Positions 1-12,217 are shown, numbered from the stretch's first letter. The stretch: 64,000 nucleotides of DNA from Archangium violaceum Cb vi76 (GCF_000733295.1 NZ_JPMI01000109.1:124001-188000), one strand, 5' to 3'. Numbers and translations: made by a program. Notes: a model not told the origin generated them from the sequence alone.

Positions 1-1
1 G

Positions 2-484
2 CGCTTCAAGCAGACGTTCGACATCGTGAACGAGAAGTTCCAGGCCATCTTCCCGCGGCTGTTCGGCGGCGGCCGGGCGAGCCTCGTGCTGACGAACGAA
101 GGGCAGGGGGGAGAGCCGGGCGTGGAGATCGTGGCGCAGCCGCCGGGCAAGAAGCTGCAGAGCATGAATCTGCTGTCGGGCGGCGAGAAGGCGCTGACGG
201 CGGTGGCGCTCATCTTCGCCATCTTCCTCATCAAGCCCACGCCCTTCTGCCTCCTGGACGAGGTCGACGCCCCGTTGGATGAGGGCAACGTGGGCCGCTA
301 CAACGACATGGTGAAGGAGATGAGCAAGCAGTCGCAGTTCATCCTCATCACGCACAACAAGCGGACCATGGAAGTGGCGGACACGCTGTACGGCGTGACG
401 ATGGAGGAGCCGGGCATCTCCAAGCTGGTGAGCGTGAAGCTGCGCGAGGCCAAGGCGGCCAACGACAACATCACCGCGGCGTAA
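2..484 (+). CDS. smc: Chromosome segregation ATPase SMC, C-terminal 160 residues
   Basis: This is the 3' end of a structural maintenance of chromosomes gene; the frame is open back to base 2, so the start lies outside the window. The visible part is the C-terminal ATPase half: the ABC signature LSGGEK (visible residues 58-63), a Walker B segment [13 protein letters not shown] (about 82-94) and the H-loop histidine in LITHNK (about 118). SMC forms a homodimer with ScpA/ScpB that organises and segregates the nucleoid. The last residues end in a short Ala/Asn-rich tail. The stop at 482-484 is followed by a REP-like palindrome and a strong hairpin shared with the convergent rsgA gene. Confidence 0.97.
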   Translation, partial: RFKQTFDIVNEKFQAIFPRLFGGGRASLVLTNEGQGGEPGVEIVAQPPGKKLQSMNLLSGGEKALTAVALIFAIFLIKPTPFCLLDEVDAPLDEGNVGRYNDMVKEMSKQSQFILITHNKRTMEVADTLYGVTMEEPGISKLVSVKLREAKAANDNITAA

Positions 485-519
485 CTCCCGCGGCCCACCA
501 CCCCAGCCGTCAGAACCAC

Positions 520-552
520 CCCTCTCCCCTCGGGAGAGGGACGGGGTGAGGG
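520..552. repeat. REP-like intergenic palindrome
   Basis: CCCTCTCCC (520-528), a 3-nt loop and GGGAGAGGG (532-540) form a perfect 9-bp inverted repeat, followed by ACGGGGTGAGGG. This layout resembles the dispersed REP-type extragenic palindromes of several proteobacteria. It lies between convergent smc and rsgA. No second copy was found in this window, so repeat status rests on family resemblance. Confidence 0.5.
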
Positions 553-578
553 TATCCGGCTCCCGGATTCCCCTCTGT

Positions 579-619
579 GAGAAGGCGCGGAACCTGACTC
601 CAGGTCCCGCGCCTTCTCC
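579..619. terminator. Bidirectional hairpin terminator between smc and rsgA
   Basis: GAGAAGGCGCGG (579-590) pairs perfectly with CCGCGCCTTCTC (608-619) around a 17-nt loop. It sits between two convergent stop codons, as expected for a shared intrinsic terminator, although a long T-run is missing. The core AGAAGGCGCGGAACC recurs in the hairpin at 4675-4711. Confidence 0.7.
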
Positions 620-645
620 GTTTCAGGACACACGCTCGGCGGGCT

Positions 646-1731
646 TCACTTCCCTCGCCGTTTGGCGCGCGTGTGCTCCCACCCCATCACGCTCAGGGTT
701 CGCTCGTGACGGCGTTGTTCGCGTTGCGCGGCGGGACTCGACTGCCGGGCCTGCCAGGCCTGCTCGCGCCGCAGCTTCTCGTAGCTGGCGAGCCGCTCCT
801 TCGAGAGCACTCCGGTCTCGAGGGCGGTGCGAACCGCGCATCCAGGCTCGCGCTGGTGGGTGCAATCCCGGAAGTGGCAGCCCTCGGCCAGCTCGAGGAT
901 GTCCGCGAAGGCATGCTCGAGCCCTTCCTCCTCGCCCCACAGCCCGAGCTCGCGCATGCCGGGCCCATCGATGAGCAGCCCGCCGTGAGGCAGCACGAAC
1001 AGCTCCCGGTGGGTGGTGGTGTGGCGGCCCCTGTCGTCCTCGGCGCTGACGGCCTGGGTCGCCAGACGCGCTTCGCCCAACAGGTGGTTGACGAGGGTGG
1101 ACTTGCCCACGCCCGAGGAGCCGAGCAGCGCGCCCGTCCTACCGGCCGGGAGCTGTGCTCGCAGCGCCTCGAGCCCCTCTCCGGTGTACGTGCTCAGCGC
1201 GAGGACGGTCACGCCGGGGGAGAGTGCCTGGACTTCGAGCACCCGGGTAGCCACTTCCGGCTCGAGGTCCGCCTTGCTGAGCACGACCACGGGTGTGGCT
1301 CCGCTGTTCCACGCGAGGGTGAGCGCCCGTTCGATGCGGCGGGGGTTGTAGTTGCCATCCAACCCCGTCACGAGGAACACCACGTCGAGGTTGGCGGCGA
1401 TGGGTTGGGCCGCGTGCTCCTGGCCCGCTTCGCGCCGCATGAGGACGCCACTACGGGGGAGGACGGCATGGATGAGGGCCTCGCCCTCGCCGGGAGGGAG
1501 TCTCAGGGCGACCCAGTCTCCGATGGTGGGCAGGGCCTCGGCGCCGGGCGCGTGGTGGAGGACCCGTCCCGAGGGCCGCGCGAGCACGGTCCTCTCGGAA
1601 GTCTGGAGGGTGAGCAGTCCGCGTTCCTGGCGCACGACGCGCCCGGGGACGAGGGGAGGAGAGGTCTGGGTGAAGAGCTGGGAGAAAGCGTGGGCGAGGT
1701 CGGGACCCCAACCGAGGGATTCGAGGAACAC
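646..1731 (-). CDS. rsgA: Small ribosomal subunit biogenesis GTPase RsgA
   Basis: RsgA (YjeQ) is a circularly permuted GTPase that binds the 30S subunit late in assembly. From the GTG at 1731 the protein has 361 residues: an OB-fold N-terminus, then G motifs in permuted order (SKAD about 152, P-loop GSSGVGKST about 204, DGPGM about 255) and a C-terminal zinc site with Cys285, Cys290, His292 and Cys298. The frame opens further upstream to a TTG at 1794. The GTG is preferred because GGAG lies about 8 nt before it and because homologues begin near the LESLGWGP segment. It is convergent with smc. Confidence 0.93.
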   Translation of the reverse strand: MFLESLGWGPDLAHAFSQLFTQTSPPLVPGRVVRQERGLLTLQTSERTVLARPSGRVLHHAPGAEALPTIGDWVALRLPPGEGEALIHAVLPRSGVLMRREAGQEHAAQPIAANLDVVFLVTGLDGNYNPRRIERALTLAWNSGATPVVVLSKADLEPEVATRVLEVQALSPGVTVLALSTYTGEGLEALRAQLPAGRTGALLGSSGVGKSTLVNHLLGEARLATQAVSAEDDRGRHTTTHRELFVLPHGGLLIDGPGMRELGLWGEEEGLEHAFADILELAEGCHFRDCTHQREPGCAVRTALETGVLSKERLASYEKLRREQAWQARQSSPAAQREQRRHERTLSVMGWEHTRAKRRGK

Positions 1732-1829
1732 TGGGAAGAACTCCGGGCAGAGCGGTGCCTGCGGCGCACCTGGGGATTCAAGGGCGCCCAGCAAGGAGCG
1801 GAACCACGCTGCGTCGGATCTTCGGCCGG

Positions 1830-1895
1830 CTAGGCGGCCCGCGCCTCCTGGGCGAACAGGGCGTCAACCACGGCAAGATCAATGGGAGCGTTCAT
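1830..1895 (-). CDS. Possible 21-residue leader ORF upstream of rsgA
   Basis: A short frame starts at ATG 1895 with GGAGG five nucleotides upstream and encodes a 21-residue peptide beginning MNAPIDLAVVDALF and ending EARAA. It stops 99 nt before the chosen rsgA start, in another frame. The good ribosome-binding site is the only positive evidence. It may be a leader peptide, the end of a lost gene or chance. I recognise no family. Confidence 0.3.
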   Translation of the reverse strand: MNAPIDLAVVDALFAQEARAA

Positions 1896-2021
1896 GGTTG
1901 CCTCCGGGGACTCGTGGGGCGGCGTCCCTCGCCACCCGTGACCTGTATTCTGAACCACCGCTGGCCTCTGGACAATCCTCGGTTGCCATGGCTTCGGAGT
2001 GAGGTCTGGTAGAACCGCCCC

Positions 2022-4667
2022 ATGCGCAAGCGCACGCTCGCGGCGGTTGTGGCCCTGGGGCTGGGTTTCGGGCTGCTGCTCCTCTCCCTCCACTCGCGAG
2101 AGGCCCAGACACCCTCCGGTGACACCCGGGCCATGGCCTCCGCCCCGCGACGGACGGAGCGCGTGTTCCGCCCCGAGCGCTCCGGGGAACCGGAGACTCG
2201 CGCCACCCCGGAGGAGGCCGGCACCCCGCCGCTCGAGCACCGCGCCACCGAGGCCGATGGCGTTTTGCTGGTGGAGGTGTTCGCGAAGGAGCGGCCCGTG
2301 CCGGGTGCCAGCGTGCGGTTGTACTGGCGAGGACCTCGCGACCCCAACCTGGGAGAGGCGACGTGGCGTCTGGCGGGCTCGGGCTCCACGGATGCGCGAG
2401 GACATGTGCGGCTTCCCTCGCGGCCCGGGAGCTACCTGGTGACCGCTCGGGCCCCGGGTCTGGCCACGCAATCACGTGACGTGATGCGCCCCCAGGGCGA
2501 GGCCCTCACACGCCTGCGGCTGACGTTCGAGGCAGGACACAGCCTCTCCGGGCGTACCGTGGTGAAGAGCACCGGCGAGCCCCTGCCCCTGGTGGAACTC
2601 TCCCTCATCGCCCATGGACGCAAGCTGAAGCCGTGGGAGGACGTGGAGGCGCCGCTCGAGGAGCGGATCTTCGCCCACAGTGATGCCCGGGGCTCCTTCC
2701 GGGTGGAAGGGCTGGCCGCCGGCACCTGGATGCTGCGCGCCGAGGCGCCGGGACACGGACCGGAGCTGCTGAGCGAGGTGCGCATCCCCGCGGAGGGGCC
2801 GCTGGAGATCGCCCTTTCCCGGGCGGGCATCATCGAGGGCTTCGTCATGGATGCCGAGGGCCGGCCCGCGCCGGGCGCCGAGGTACGGGTCAGTGGCGGC
2901 GTCACCCAGTTGGTGGTCACCACGGGGCAGGGCGGTGGCTTCTCCGCGGAGGTGGAGGCCGGGGCGCATACGGTGTCCGCGCGCCGGGGGGACGAGGCGG
3001 GCGCGCTGGGCACGCCGGTGGTGGTGGCCGCTGGAGGGACGGTGCGGGACGTGCGGGTGCGACTCGGCGCGAGCGCGCTCATCGAGGGCCGGGTGGTGGC
3101 TCGTGCGAGCCAGGCGCCCGTGGTGGGCGCCACCGTGGACATCAGCCCCGCGGGTGCCAATGGGGACTCGGGCCGCGCGGTGACGGATGCGGAGGGCCGC
3201 TTCACCGTGGAGGGCCTCGCTCCCGGCCTCTACGACGGGGTGGTGGCCGCCAAGGGCTTCTCCGAGGCCATCCGGCAGGGACTGACGCTGGCACCCGGCG
3301 AGCGTTTCCTCGTGGAATTCGAGCTGGCGGGCACGGGGGCGGTGGAGGGCACGGTACGGGATGTGGCGGGCCAGCCCCTCGCGGGTGTGGGGGTGGTGGT
3401 CAGCGATCGCTGGGCGCCCGAGGGGCTGAGCAGCACCCCTACCGAGGCCCGCACCAACGCCGAAGGGCATTACCGGCTGGAAGGCCTCGCCTCGGGACGG
3501 GTGGCTCTCTTCGCGCATCGCGAGGGGGCGTCGGCCGGGCAGGGCCACTCCTTGTTCCTCGAGGAGGGACGCACGGCACGGGCGGACTTCACCCTCGAGG
3601 AGACGGGCACGCTGGAGGGCGTGGTCCGCCTGGCCTCGGGCCGGTGGCCCGACAAACCGGTCCAGGTGTACGCCTACCCGGAGCGTTCGGGCATCCTCAC
3701 CGATGGGGACAGCGGAACCGCCGAGGTGGGGAGCGCGGGCACCTTCCGCATGCAGCTTCCTCCGGGCCCCTATGAGCTCATGGCGGGGGACCCGGAGGAT
3801 GACGGCCTCGCTCAGCGCCAGCCGGTGACGGTGTCCGTGGAGCCGGGGAAGACGGTCCGGGTGGAGCTGACGCTCGAGGCACCCGAGCACACGCGGAACC
3901 TGCTTCGCGGGCGCGTGCTCGAGCCGGATGGCTCGCCTTCGCCCTCGGCCATGGTCATCGGACAGGGCCCCACGGATCTGGACATGCCGCACTTCTGGGC
4001 GCGCTCGGATGTGGAGGGACGCTTCCAGCACGCCATCTCGGAAGGGGCCACCCTCATGGTGCGCGCGAGCAACGGCGGGCGCGTCGGCCAGGTCCAGGAG
4101 GCGAGGGCCGGACAGGAGGTGGTGGTGAGGCTTCAGCCCGCGGCCTCGCTCCGTGGCCGCGTGGTGCGCGCCAACGGCGCTCCCGTGCGAGGCTTCACCC
4201 TCAGCGTGCTACCGCGAGAGCCTGGCTCGTCCCCGTGGATGTGGAGCGATCAGGAGTTCCCCGCGGAGCGCTTCGAGGTGAAGGACGTACCGGGCGAGCG
4301 CGTGAAGGTGGAGGCTCGCTCGCGGGATGGGGCTCGGGGCAAGGCGGAGGTCACGCTGGCGCCCGGTGCGAGCGCCGAGGTGGAGATCCTCCTGGGCGAC
4401 ATGGCCCGCCTCAGCGGCCGGGCCGTGGACATGACGACAGGTGCCCCGCTGGCGGGTGCGTCCGTCTTCGTCTCGGTGGACCTGTCCTCCCGGTTCCATG
4501 CGGTCTCGGGGGCCGATGGCCGCTTCCTCGTCGAGGGCCTGCCCGCGGGCAATCACACGCTGTTCATCTTCAGTCTGCAGGGAGCCCGGGAGGACCGTAC
4601 GGTGGCGCTGGTGGCGGGCCAGTCGCTCGAACTCGGCGACGTGCCCGTCGGCGCCTCCGCACCGTGA
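2022..4667 (+). CDS. Secreted or membrane-anchored repeat protein with carboxypeptidase-regulatory-like domains
   Basis: This 881-residue protein has an N-terminal hydrophobic segment (about residues 5-22, after MRKR) that is a signal peptide or anchor. The rest is a series of about eight units of roughly 85 residues with the pattern G.V.D..G.P..GA.V....A..G.F.VEGL..G.Y.L.A...G. This is the prealbumin-like fold of carboxypeptidase-regulatory-like and Cna-B domains. No catalytic domain is visible, so a structural or adhesive role in the envelope is likely but inferred. ATG is chosen at the start of the basic n-region. A strong hairpin follows at 4675-4711. Confidence 0.75.
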   Translation: MRKRTLAAVVALGLGFGLLLLSLHSREAQTPSGDTRAMASAPRRTERVFRPERSGEPETRATPEEAGTPPLEHRATEADGVLLVEVFAKERPVPGASVRLYWRGPRDPNLGEATWRLAGSGSTDARGHVRLPSRPGSYLVTARAPGLATQSRDVMRPQGEALTRLRLTFEAGHSLSGRTVVKSTGEPLPLVELSLIAHGRKLKPWEDVEAPLEERIFAHSDARGSFRVEGLAAGTWMLRAEAPGHGPELLSEVRIPAEGPLEIALSRAGIIEGFVMDAEGRPAPGAEVRVSGGVTQLVVTTGQGGGFSAEVEAGAHTVSARRGDEAGALGTPVVVAAGGTVRDVRVRLGASALIEGRVVARASQAPVVGATVDISPAGANGDSGRAVTDAEGRFTVEGLAPGLYDGVVAAKGFSEAIRQGLTLAPGERFLVEFELAGTGAVEGTVRDVAGQPLAGVGVVVSDRWAPEGLSSTPTEARTNAEGHYRLEGLASGRVALFAHREGASAGQGHSLFLEEGRTARADFTLEETGTLEGVVRLASGRWPDKPVQVYAYPERSGILTDGDSGTAEVGSAGTFRMQLPPGPYELMAGDPEDDGLAQRQPVTVSVEPGKTVRVELTLEAPEHTRNLLRGRVLEPDGSPSPSAMVIGQGPTDLDMPHFWARSDVEGRFQHAISEGATLMVRASNGGRVGQVQEARAGQEVVVRLQPAASLRGRVVRANGAPVRGFTLSVLPREPGSSPWMWSDQEFPAERFEVKDVPGERVKVEARSRDGARGKAEVTLAPGASAEVEILLGDMARLSGRAVDMTTGAPLAGASVFVSVDLSSRFHAVSGADGRFLVEGLPAGNHTLFIFSLQGAREDRTVALVAGQSLELGDVPVGASAP

Positions 4668-4674
4668 AAAGACA

Positions 4675-4711
4675 GAAGGCGCGGAACCCGTCGGGAGGGC
4701 GCCGCGCCTTC
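4675..4711. terminator. Bidirectional hairpin terminator
   Basis: GAAGGCGCGG (4675-4684) pairs perfectly with CCGCGCCTTC (4702-4711), between the convergent stops at 4667 and 4744. Stem and flank (AGAAGGCGCGGAACC) match the smc/rsgA terminator about 4 kb away. Confidence 0.7.
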
Positions 4712-4743
4712 GTCATGCCGGGCCCGTCACCAGGCCCCGGGGG

Positions 4744-5943
4744 TCACTTGTAGCTGACCTTCGGGCAGGCGCCCTGGTCGGCCTTGAGGCGCTCCTGGGC
4801 GCTCGTCACGTCCTGCTCGGTGGCGGTGACGGACTCCTGCAGCTTGCCCTCCAGCTCACCCCAGGCCGCGTCCTTGGCCTTGAGCTCCTGGACGTTGGCC
4901 AGCGACTGCTGCTCGGCCTGCAGCTGCGCGGACAGCGCGTCCACCGACGCCTTGGAGGCCTCGACGAGCGCGTTGCACTTGCTGGTCAGCTCCGGCAGCA
5001 GATCGTACTGCTTCCTCTGCGGCGTCTTCTGGAACCTGGCGATGACCGCCTCGTAGATCTCCGCGGCGGTGGCGCGGGCGCCAAAGGCCATGGCCGTGTT
5101 GGCGGCGCGCTGATTGCGCAGCAGATCCAGCTGGTAGAAGCGCAGCTCGGGCGACATGTCCGCCGACATCTCGGCGGCCTGCGAGTGGAAGTGGGTGAAG
5201 CGGTAGGGGAACTTGAGCTCCGTCACCTCGATGTTGGCCGGCAGGGCCATCATCTTGGCCTGGAGGCAGGCGGTGAGCTGGTCACCCTCGGGGGTGCCCA
5301 CGGGATCGAAGACGATCTCCGCCGGGGTCGGCGTGCCCTTCTTCAGGTCCACCGTGGCCTTGAGCTGCGGGGGAATCTTCGTGCCGAAGGGGGCGTAGCA
5401 CTCGCACCAGGAGTCCTGCGCGAGCCGCACGGTGCCCGAGAAGTCCGAGCCCGGGTTGATGCCGAACTTGACGCTGGCGCTGCCGCCCACCTCGTGGACG
5501 AAGGTGCTCTCGGACGTCACCGGCTGGGCGCCCGCGGGCAGGGCGGTGAGCGGCACGCGCGTGTCCACCACCTTCTGGATGCACGCGGTGCCCTCGGGGG
5601 TGAGGTTCTCCCCGGTGATGGCGTGGGTGCCGCCCTGCTCATTGATGGTGGTCTTCACCACCACGCGGGTGGTCTCCGCCTCACCGCGGGACTTGGGGTC
5701 CACCAGGCACTCCATCACCTCGGGACGGGTGAGCAGGAGCGCGCCCACGAGGACGCCCTCGTTGGGGGGCTGGGGCAGGGTGAGGGCCTTGGGCTGGCAC
5801 ACCGCCACGTCGAAGGGCGGCTGGTTGGTGATGCGCATCCGCTCCTCGGTGGTGGTCGGGCCCTGCGGCTTCTTCTGGGCCTCCTGCATGCCGGCGCAGC
5901 CGGTGACGGCGAGGACGGAGGCGATGGCGATACGGCGCATCAT
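4744..5943 (-). CDS. Lipoprotein of unknown function with C-terminal coiled coil
   Basis: A 399-residue protein starts MMRRIAIASVLAVTGCAG; the lipobox VTGC makes Cys16 the lipidation site. The central region is beta-rich without a recognised domain. It includes a repeated pattern of conserved Cys within TACIQK-like and WCECY segments. The last 90 residues (SKCNALVEASKASVDALS onward) are Ala/Gln/Glu-rich and predicted coiled coil. The next gene upstream on the same strand is the FHA regulator at 5982-7361, whose stop lies 38 nt before this start, so the two may be co-transcribed. I do not recognise a function. Confidence 0.8.
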   Translation of the reverse strand: MMRRIAIASVLAVTGCAGMQEAQKKPQGPTTTEERMRITNQPPFDVAVCQPKALTLPQPPNEGVLVGALLLTRPEVMECLVDPKSRGEAETTRVVVKTTINEQGGTHAITGENLTPEGTACIQKVVDTRVPLTALPAGAQPVTSESTFVHEVGGSASVKFGINPGSDFSGTVRLAQDSWCECYAPFGTKIPPQLKATVDLKKGTPTPAEIVFDPVGTPEGDQLTACLQAKMMALPANIEVTELKFPYRFTHFHSQAAEMSADMSPELRFYQLDLLRNQRAANTAMAFGARATAAEIYEAVIARFQKTPQRKQYDLLPELTSKCNALVEASKASVDALSAQLQAEQQSLANVQELKAKDAAWGELEGKLQESVTATEQDVTSAQERLKADQGACPKVSYK

Positions 5944-5981
5944 CTTGGGAAACTCCCTTGGGGTTGGGGAAAAGCGAGGGC

Positions 5982-7361
<1,380 letters not shown>

Positions 7362-7501
7362 TGGCGTAGACCCTCCACCCGGGGCGGCGGACTGGGTACT
7401 TCCGCCAGCGTCGCGGGAGTTTCCTGTTTATGGGGCTAATACGGCGGGAGCAAGCGTTAGTGTCTGACCGTATGGGCCGCGGCATCAGGGCGGCTGTAAA
7501 A

Positions 7502-7550
7502 AAGAAGCGGCCCGGGAGGTCCAGAGCCCTCCCGGGCGTGCGTGCTTCTT
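7502..7550 (-). terminator. Hairpin terminator downstream of the 7567-7992 gene
   Basis: An outer stem AAGAAGC/GCTTCTT (7502-7508 with 7544-7550) encloses a perfect inner stem CCCGGGAGG/CCTCCCGGG (7511-7519 with 7528-7536). It lies 17 nt beyond the stop of the minus-strand gene at 7567. Confidence 0.7.
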
Positions 7551-7566
7551 CGGGGCTCCGGGCCCA

Positions 7567-7992
7567 CTAATACCGGGCGGGTGAATCGCTGGCCGGGAAG
7601 GACTCCTTGGACTCCTCGTCCACGATGTCATCCGACTCGTTGCCGCCGGATTTCACCTGGGCGTTGGTCGGTGCGCCGGCCGAGCGGCTGGCCTTCTTCG
7701 TGCCCTTGGCCTCCATCTTCTTGCCGCTGCTGACGCCCGTGTCCGCGCCGCGCTTCACGCCCTCGGTCCGGGCCAGCCGCGCGCCCAGCAGGTTCTTCGC
7801 GCGCTCGGCCAGGTCCTTCTGGGCCTCCTGGTAGTCCCGGAAGAAGTCCACCAGCTCCCGGTCACCGCTCTGCTCGGCGTCCTGGATGTACTGGCCGATG
7901 TCCGAGGCGCCCTTGAGACAGTGGTAGAGCACGCTGATGACGTCGTAGTTCTCGTCCTTGGTCCCCGTGGCCTGTTCCCCTGTCTCTGCCAT
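7567..7992 (-). CDS. Small conserved protein with ferritin-like N-terminus and ESFPASDSPA tail
   Basis: This 141-residue soluble protein has an alpha-helical N-terminus (residues about 14-75, with VLYHCLKGASDIGQYI and a DFFRDYQEAQ segment) resembling the helical bundle of small stress-associated ferritin-like proteins. A lysine/serine-rich linker follows, then the C-terminal tail ESKESFPASDSPARY, a short motif shared by many small bacterial proteins of unknown role. No metal ligands are clear. It stands alone, with an intrinsic terminator directly after it. A stress-related role is a guess from family resemblance. Confidence 0.75.
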   Translation of the reverse strand: MAETGEQATGTKDENYDVISVLYHCLKGASDIGQYIQDAEQSGDRELVDFFRDYQEAQKDLAERAKNLLGARLARTEGVKRGADTGVSSGKKMEAKGTKKASRSAGAPTNAQVKSGGNESDDIVDEESKESFPASDSPARY

Positions 7993-8100
7993 CGTCTACC
8001 TCCGTGTATGAGCCGTTGCTCCGGGCAACCTGCGCACGGGGGATGGGAGACGCCCGGGGAGCACGGCTGGCCGCCTGCTCCCGGGGAACGCGGCCGGGAC

Positions 8101-8358
8101 TCAGGCCTGGAGCATCGGCTCGAGCCGACCCTCGCTCTCCAGCCGGGCGAGATCCGAGTAGCCGCCCACGTGGGTGTCGCCAATCCAGATTTGCGGCACG
8201 GTCCGCTGGCCGCCGCTCATCTCCACCAGCTTCGAGCGCATCTCGTCGTCGCCGGTGACGTCCAACTCCTCGTACTTCACGCCCTTGCGCGTCAGCAGGT
8301 CCTTGGCCCGGACGCAGTAGCCGCAGTAGGTGGTGGTGTAGATTTTCACGGGCTTCAC
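8101..8358 (-). CDS. grxC: Glutaredoxin 3-type thiol oxidoreductase
   Basis: An 85-residue thioredoxin-fold protein with the dithiol active site CGYC (residues about 12-15), the cis-proline segment TVPQIWIG and the glutathione-binding GGYSDLARLE near the C-terminus. It reduces disulfides with glutathione in the cytoplasm. The start is GTG 8358, six nucleotides after GAGGAGG; the longer in-frame extension upstream has no ribosome-binding site and unlikely codon content. It stands between the groEL terminators and the 7567-7992 gene. Confidence 0.92.
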   Translation of the reverse strand: MKPVKIYTTTYCGYCVRAKDLLTRKGVKYEELDVTGDDEMRSKLVEMSGGQRTVPQIWIGDTHVGGYSDLARLESEGRLEPMLQA

Positions 8359-8443
8359 GCGTGTCCTCCTCGAGTCTTCCTCCAAACTAAGGGGGTGGGG
8401 GACGCCACGCCACCCGGCGCATGCCCGGTTCCCTGAAACGCGA

Positions 8444-8478
8444 ACGGCCCCCGGCTCCACGAGGGAACCGGAGGCCGT
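8444..8478 (-). terminator. Second hairpin downstream of groEL
   Basis: A 13-bp stem with two mismatches (8444-8458 with 8464-8478) around a 5-nt loop follows the perfect hairpin at 8505-8529. Both lie between the groEL stop and grxC, so they form a tandem terminator of the chaperonin operon. Confidence 0.6.
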
Positions 8479-8504
8479 CACTGGAGGCTCTCACGAGACA
8501 CACC

Positions 8505-8529
8505 GGAGCGCGGGAGGCACCCGCGCTCC
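8505..8529 (-). terminator. Intrinsic terminator of groES-groEL
   Basis: GGAGCGCGGG (8505-8514), a 5-nt loop and CCCGCGCTCC (8520-8529) form a perfect 10-bp stem 15 nt beyond the groEL stop. Confidence 0.75.
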
Positions 8530-8544
8530 AGGGCCCGGGGGCGA

Positions 8545-10528
<1,984 letters not shown>

Positions 10529-10608
10529 GGTCTGTCTCCTTCAGCTGGGGCGCCCCGGCGTACGGAACGCCCATGGGGGTGGGAATAAGGGCCTGATGGC
10601 CCGAGCCG

Positions 10609-10635
10609 TTAGCACTCGCACCTCGCGAGTGCCAA
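10609..10635 (-). promoter_or_regulatory. CIRCE operator (HrcA binding site)
   Basis: TTAGCACTC, nine bases, then GAGTGCCAA matches the CIRCE consensus in 17 of 18 arm positions. It lies in the expected leader region of groES, just downstream of the -10 box, where HrcA represses chaperonin transcription until heat shock. hrcA itself is not in the window. Confidence 0.95.
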
Positions 10636-10651
10636 TCAGCGAGCGCGCGGG

Positions 10652-10679
10652 ATAATAACCAGCGAAGTCGACCCGTCAA
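10652..10679 (-). promoter_or_regulatory. Housekeeping-type promoter of groES-groEL
   Basis: On the minus strand TTGACG (10679-10674) and TATTAT (10657-10652) are separated by 16 bp. The predicted start near 10645 places CIRCE at about +10 to +36. The rest of 10680-10932 contains no recognisable gene. Confidence 0.8.
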
Positions 10680-10932
10680 GCGAGCCGGGACCTCGGGGAG
10701 GGGTCTCGCCAAATCCCCGTCACAACTGGGTTTTTCCTCTCTGTCTTCCTGTGGACGTCGGGGCCGGATGGAGGTGGCGTTGCGCGGTTTCTGGCAGTCG
10801 CGAGGGTCGAGTGCCAGCGTAAGTGCCCGGAATGACTGGGGGTCTTTTTGCCGCAGGTGGGGGGGCGTTGGTAACTTTTACGTGGCGTCCCCGGCCCGTA
10901 AACCCTCGGGGGGCGTTGGAGGTCGAGAGTCC

Positions 10933-11526
10933 ATGAGTCAACTGGTGACGGCCCCGTCGTTGAAGGAGTTCTTCAAGGCGCTGTTGGAAGAAGTCATCCG
11001 GCGCCAGAAGCTCGCCGTCGGGGAGACGACCGAGTTCTACCTGGTCAACCTGCTGTCCGAGTTCGCCTGTACCGACAATCTGTTCAGCCAGGGCGAGGAC
11101 GGGCGCAAGGAGCAGGAGCCGCTCGCGGTGCTGTACCACCGCTCGTTGCAGCAGCAGCGCGACGAGCGCATCCGCACCCTGCGTCGGCTGGGGGATGTGT
11201 CGCTCTATCAGGCCGGCTTCTTCTCCGGCGCGCTGCGCGACAGCGCCGTGGGCCAGGACTACTACATCCAGATGGGCGGCGCGGCGTACGGGCAGCTGGC
11301 GGACCTGGCGCCCGCCGCGGGCTTCGCCGCCGTCTACCGGGAGCTGAGCGCCCGCTTCCGCGCCCTGGTGGACGTGCTGGAGGAGATCGCCGCGCGTGGG
11401 CTGGTGCACAACGGCCCTTCCGGTGCCCTCAAGGTGTACGAGAGCTGGGTGCGCACCGGCAACGACAAGCTGGAGCAGGTGCTGGTGGATGCTGGCCTGG
11501 TGATGCCCAAGGGCCTGCCGAACTGA
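10933..11526 (+). CDS. Conserved hypothetical protein, 197 aa
   Basis: A soluble, mainly helical protein starting MSQLVTAPSLKEFF, with a GETTEFYLVNLLSEF segment near the N-terminus and YQAGFFSGALRD in the middle. No catalytic motif or named domain is recognised. ATG 10933 is chosen over upstream in-frame starts because the upstream stretch looks non-coding and GGTCGAGAG precedes the ATG. It leads a same-strand group with the next hypothetical gene (16 nt gap) and a Nudix hydrolase (33 nt gap), so the three are probably one operon. Confidence 0.8.
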   Translation: MSQLVTAPSLKEFFKALLEEVIRRQKLAVGETTEFYLVNLLSEFACTDNLFSQGEDGRKEQEPLAVLYHRSLQQQRDERIRTLRRLGDVSLYQAGFFSGALRDSAVGQDYYIQMGGAAYGQLADLAPAAGFAAVYRELSARFRALVDVLEEIAARGLVHNGPSGALKVYESWVRTGNDKLEQVLVDAGLVMPKGLPN

Positions 11527-11542
11527 AGCCGGGAGCCACGAC

Positions 11543-12184
11543 ATGATCGGCCGCGTGCAGGAGCACCTGGAGGCCATCTACGGCATCACCTGCGCCGCCC
11601 GGGCGGAGGGCTTCGTGGTGGACCGGGAAGCCGCCGTCCAGCTGGGCGCCACCGGACGCAGTGAGGAGGAACTGCTCGTCTCCGAATCGGAGGGGGAGCT
11701 GGAGATGGCCCTCTACCTCGCCCCCGCGCTGCTCCACCGCCTCAAGCCCTACGAGAGCGGCCCCGTGGACTCGTTGCTGGAGTCCGAGCTGGACGGCTTC
11801 TGCCAGCTCGCCGAGGGTGTTTCGCACTTCCTCTATGTGGCGCACACCGCCACACATGGGCGCACCGTCTCGCTGCTGGAGCTGGAGGCGCAGGCGGAGG
11901 TGGACAAGTTCGCCCTGTGCCTGCTGCACCGGTGGGGGGATGGGGTGGGGGCCTGGGCGAAGGAGCTACTGAGGAGGCTGTTCGACCGGGTGTCCTACCG
12001 GGAGCGGCTGTCCAAGGCGGAGCGCTGGCGGTACGAGGAGGCCAACCGGCTGTCGCGCAACTTCTGTACCCGGCTGATGGGACACGTGACGGGGCGGCGG
12101 CTGGAGCGGCTGCTGACGGACCTGCGTTACGCGTACCGGTTGGGGGCAGAAGCCAAGCTGAGGCACTTCGGACAAGTCTCCTGA
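11543..12184 (+). CDS. Conserved hypothetical protein, 213 aa
   Basis: A 213-residue soluble protein, helix-rich and acidic, beginning MIGRVQEHLEAIYGI. It contains GVSHFLYVAHTATHG and a basic C-terminal region rich in Arg/Tyr (RLLTDLRYAYRLG). No domain is recognised. It is tightly spaced between the 197-residue hypothetical protein and the Nudix gene, suggesting joint expression and perhaps a shared process. Confidence 0.8.
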   Translation: MIGRVQEHLEAIYGITCAARAEGFVVDREAAVQLGATGRSEEELLVSESEGELEMALYLAPALLHRLKPYESGPVDSLLESELDGFCQLAEGVSHFLYVAHTATHGRTVSLLELEAQAEVDKFALCLLHRWGDGVGAWAKELLRRLFDRVSYRERLSKAERWRYEEANRLSRNFCTRLMGHVTGRRLERLLTDLRYAYRLGAEAKLRHFGQVS

Positions 12185-12217
12185 CCGCGGCGGCCGGGCA
12201 TCGGTTAACTTGTGGGC

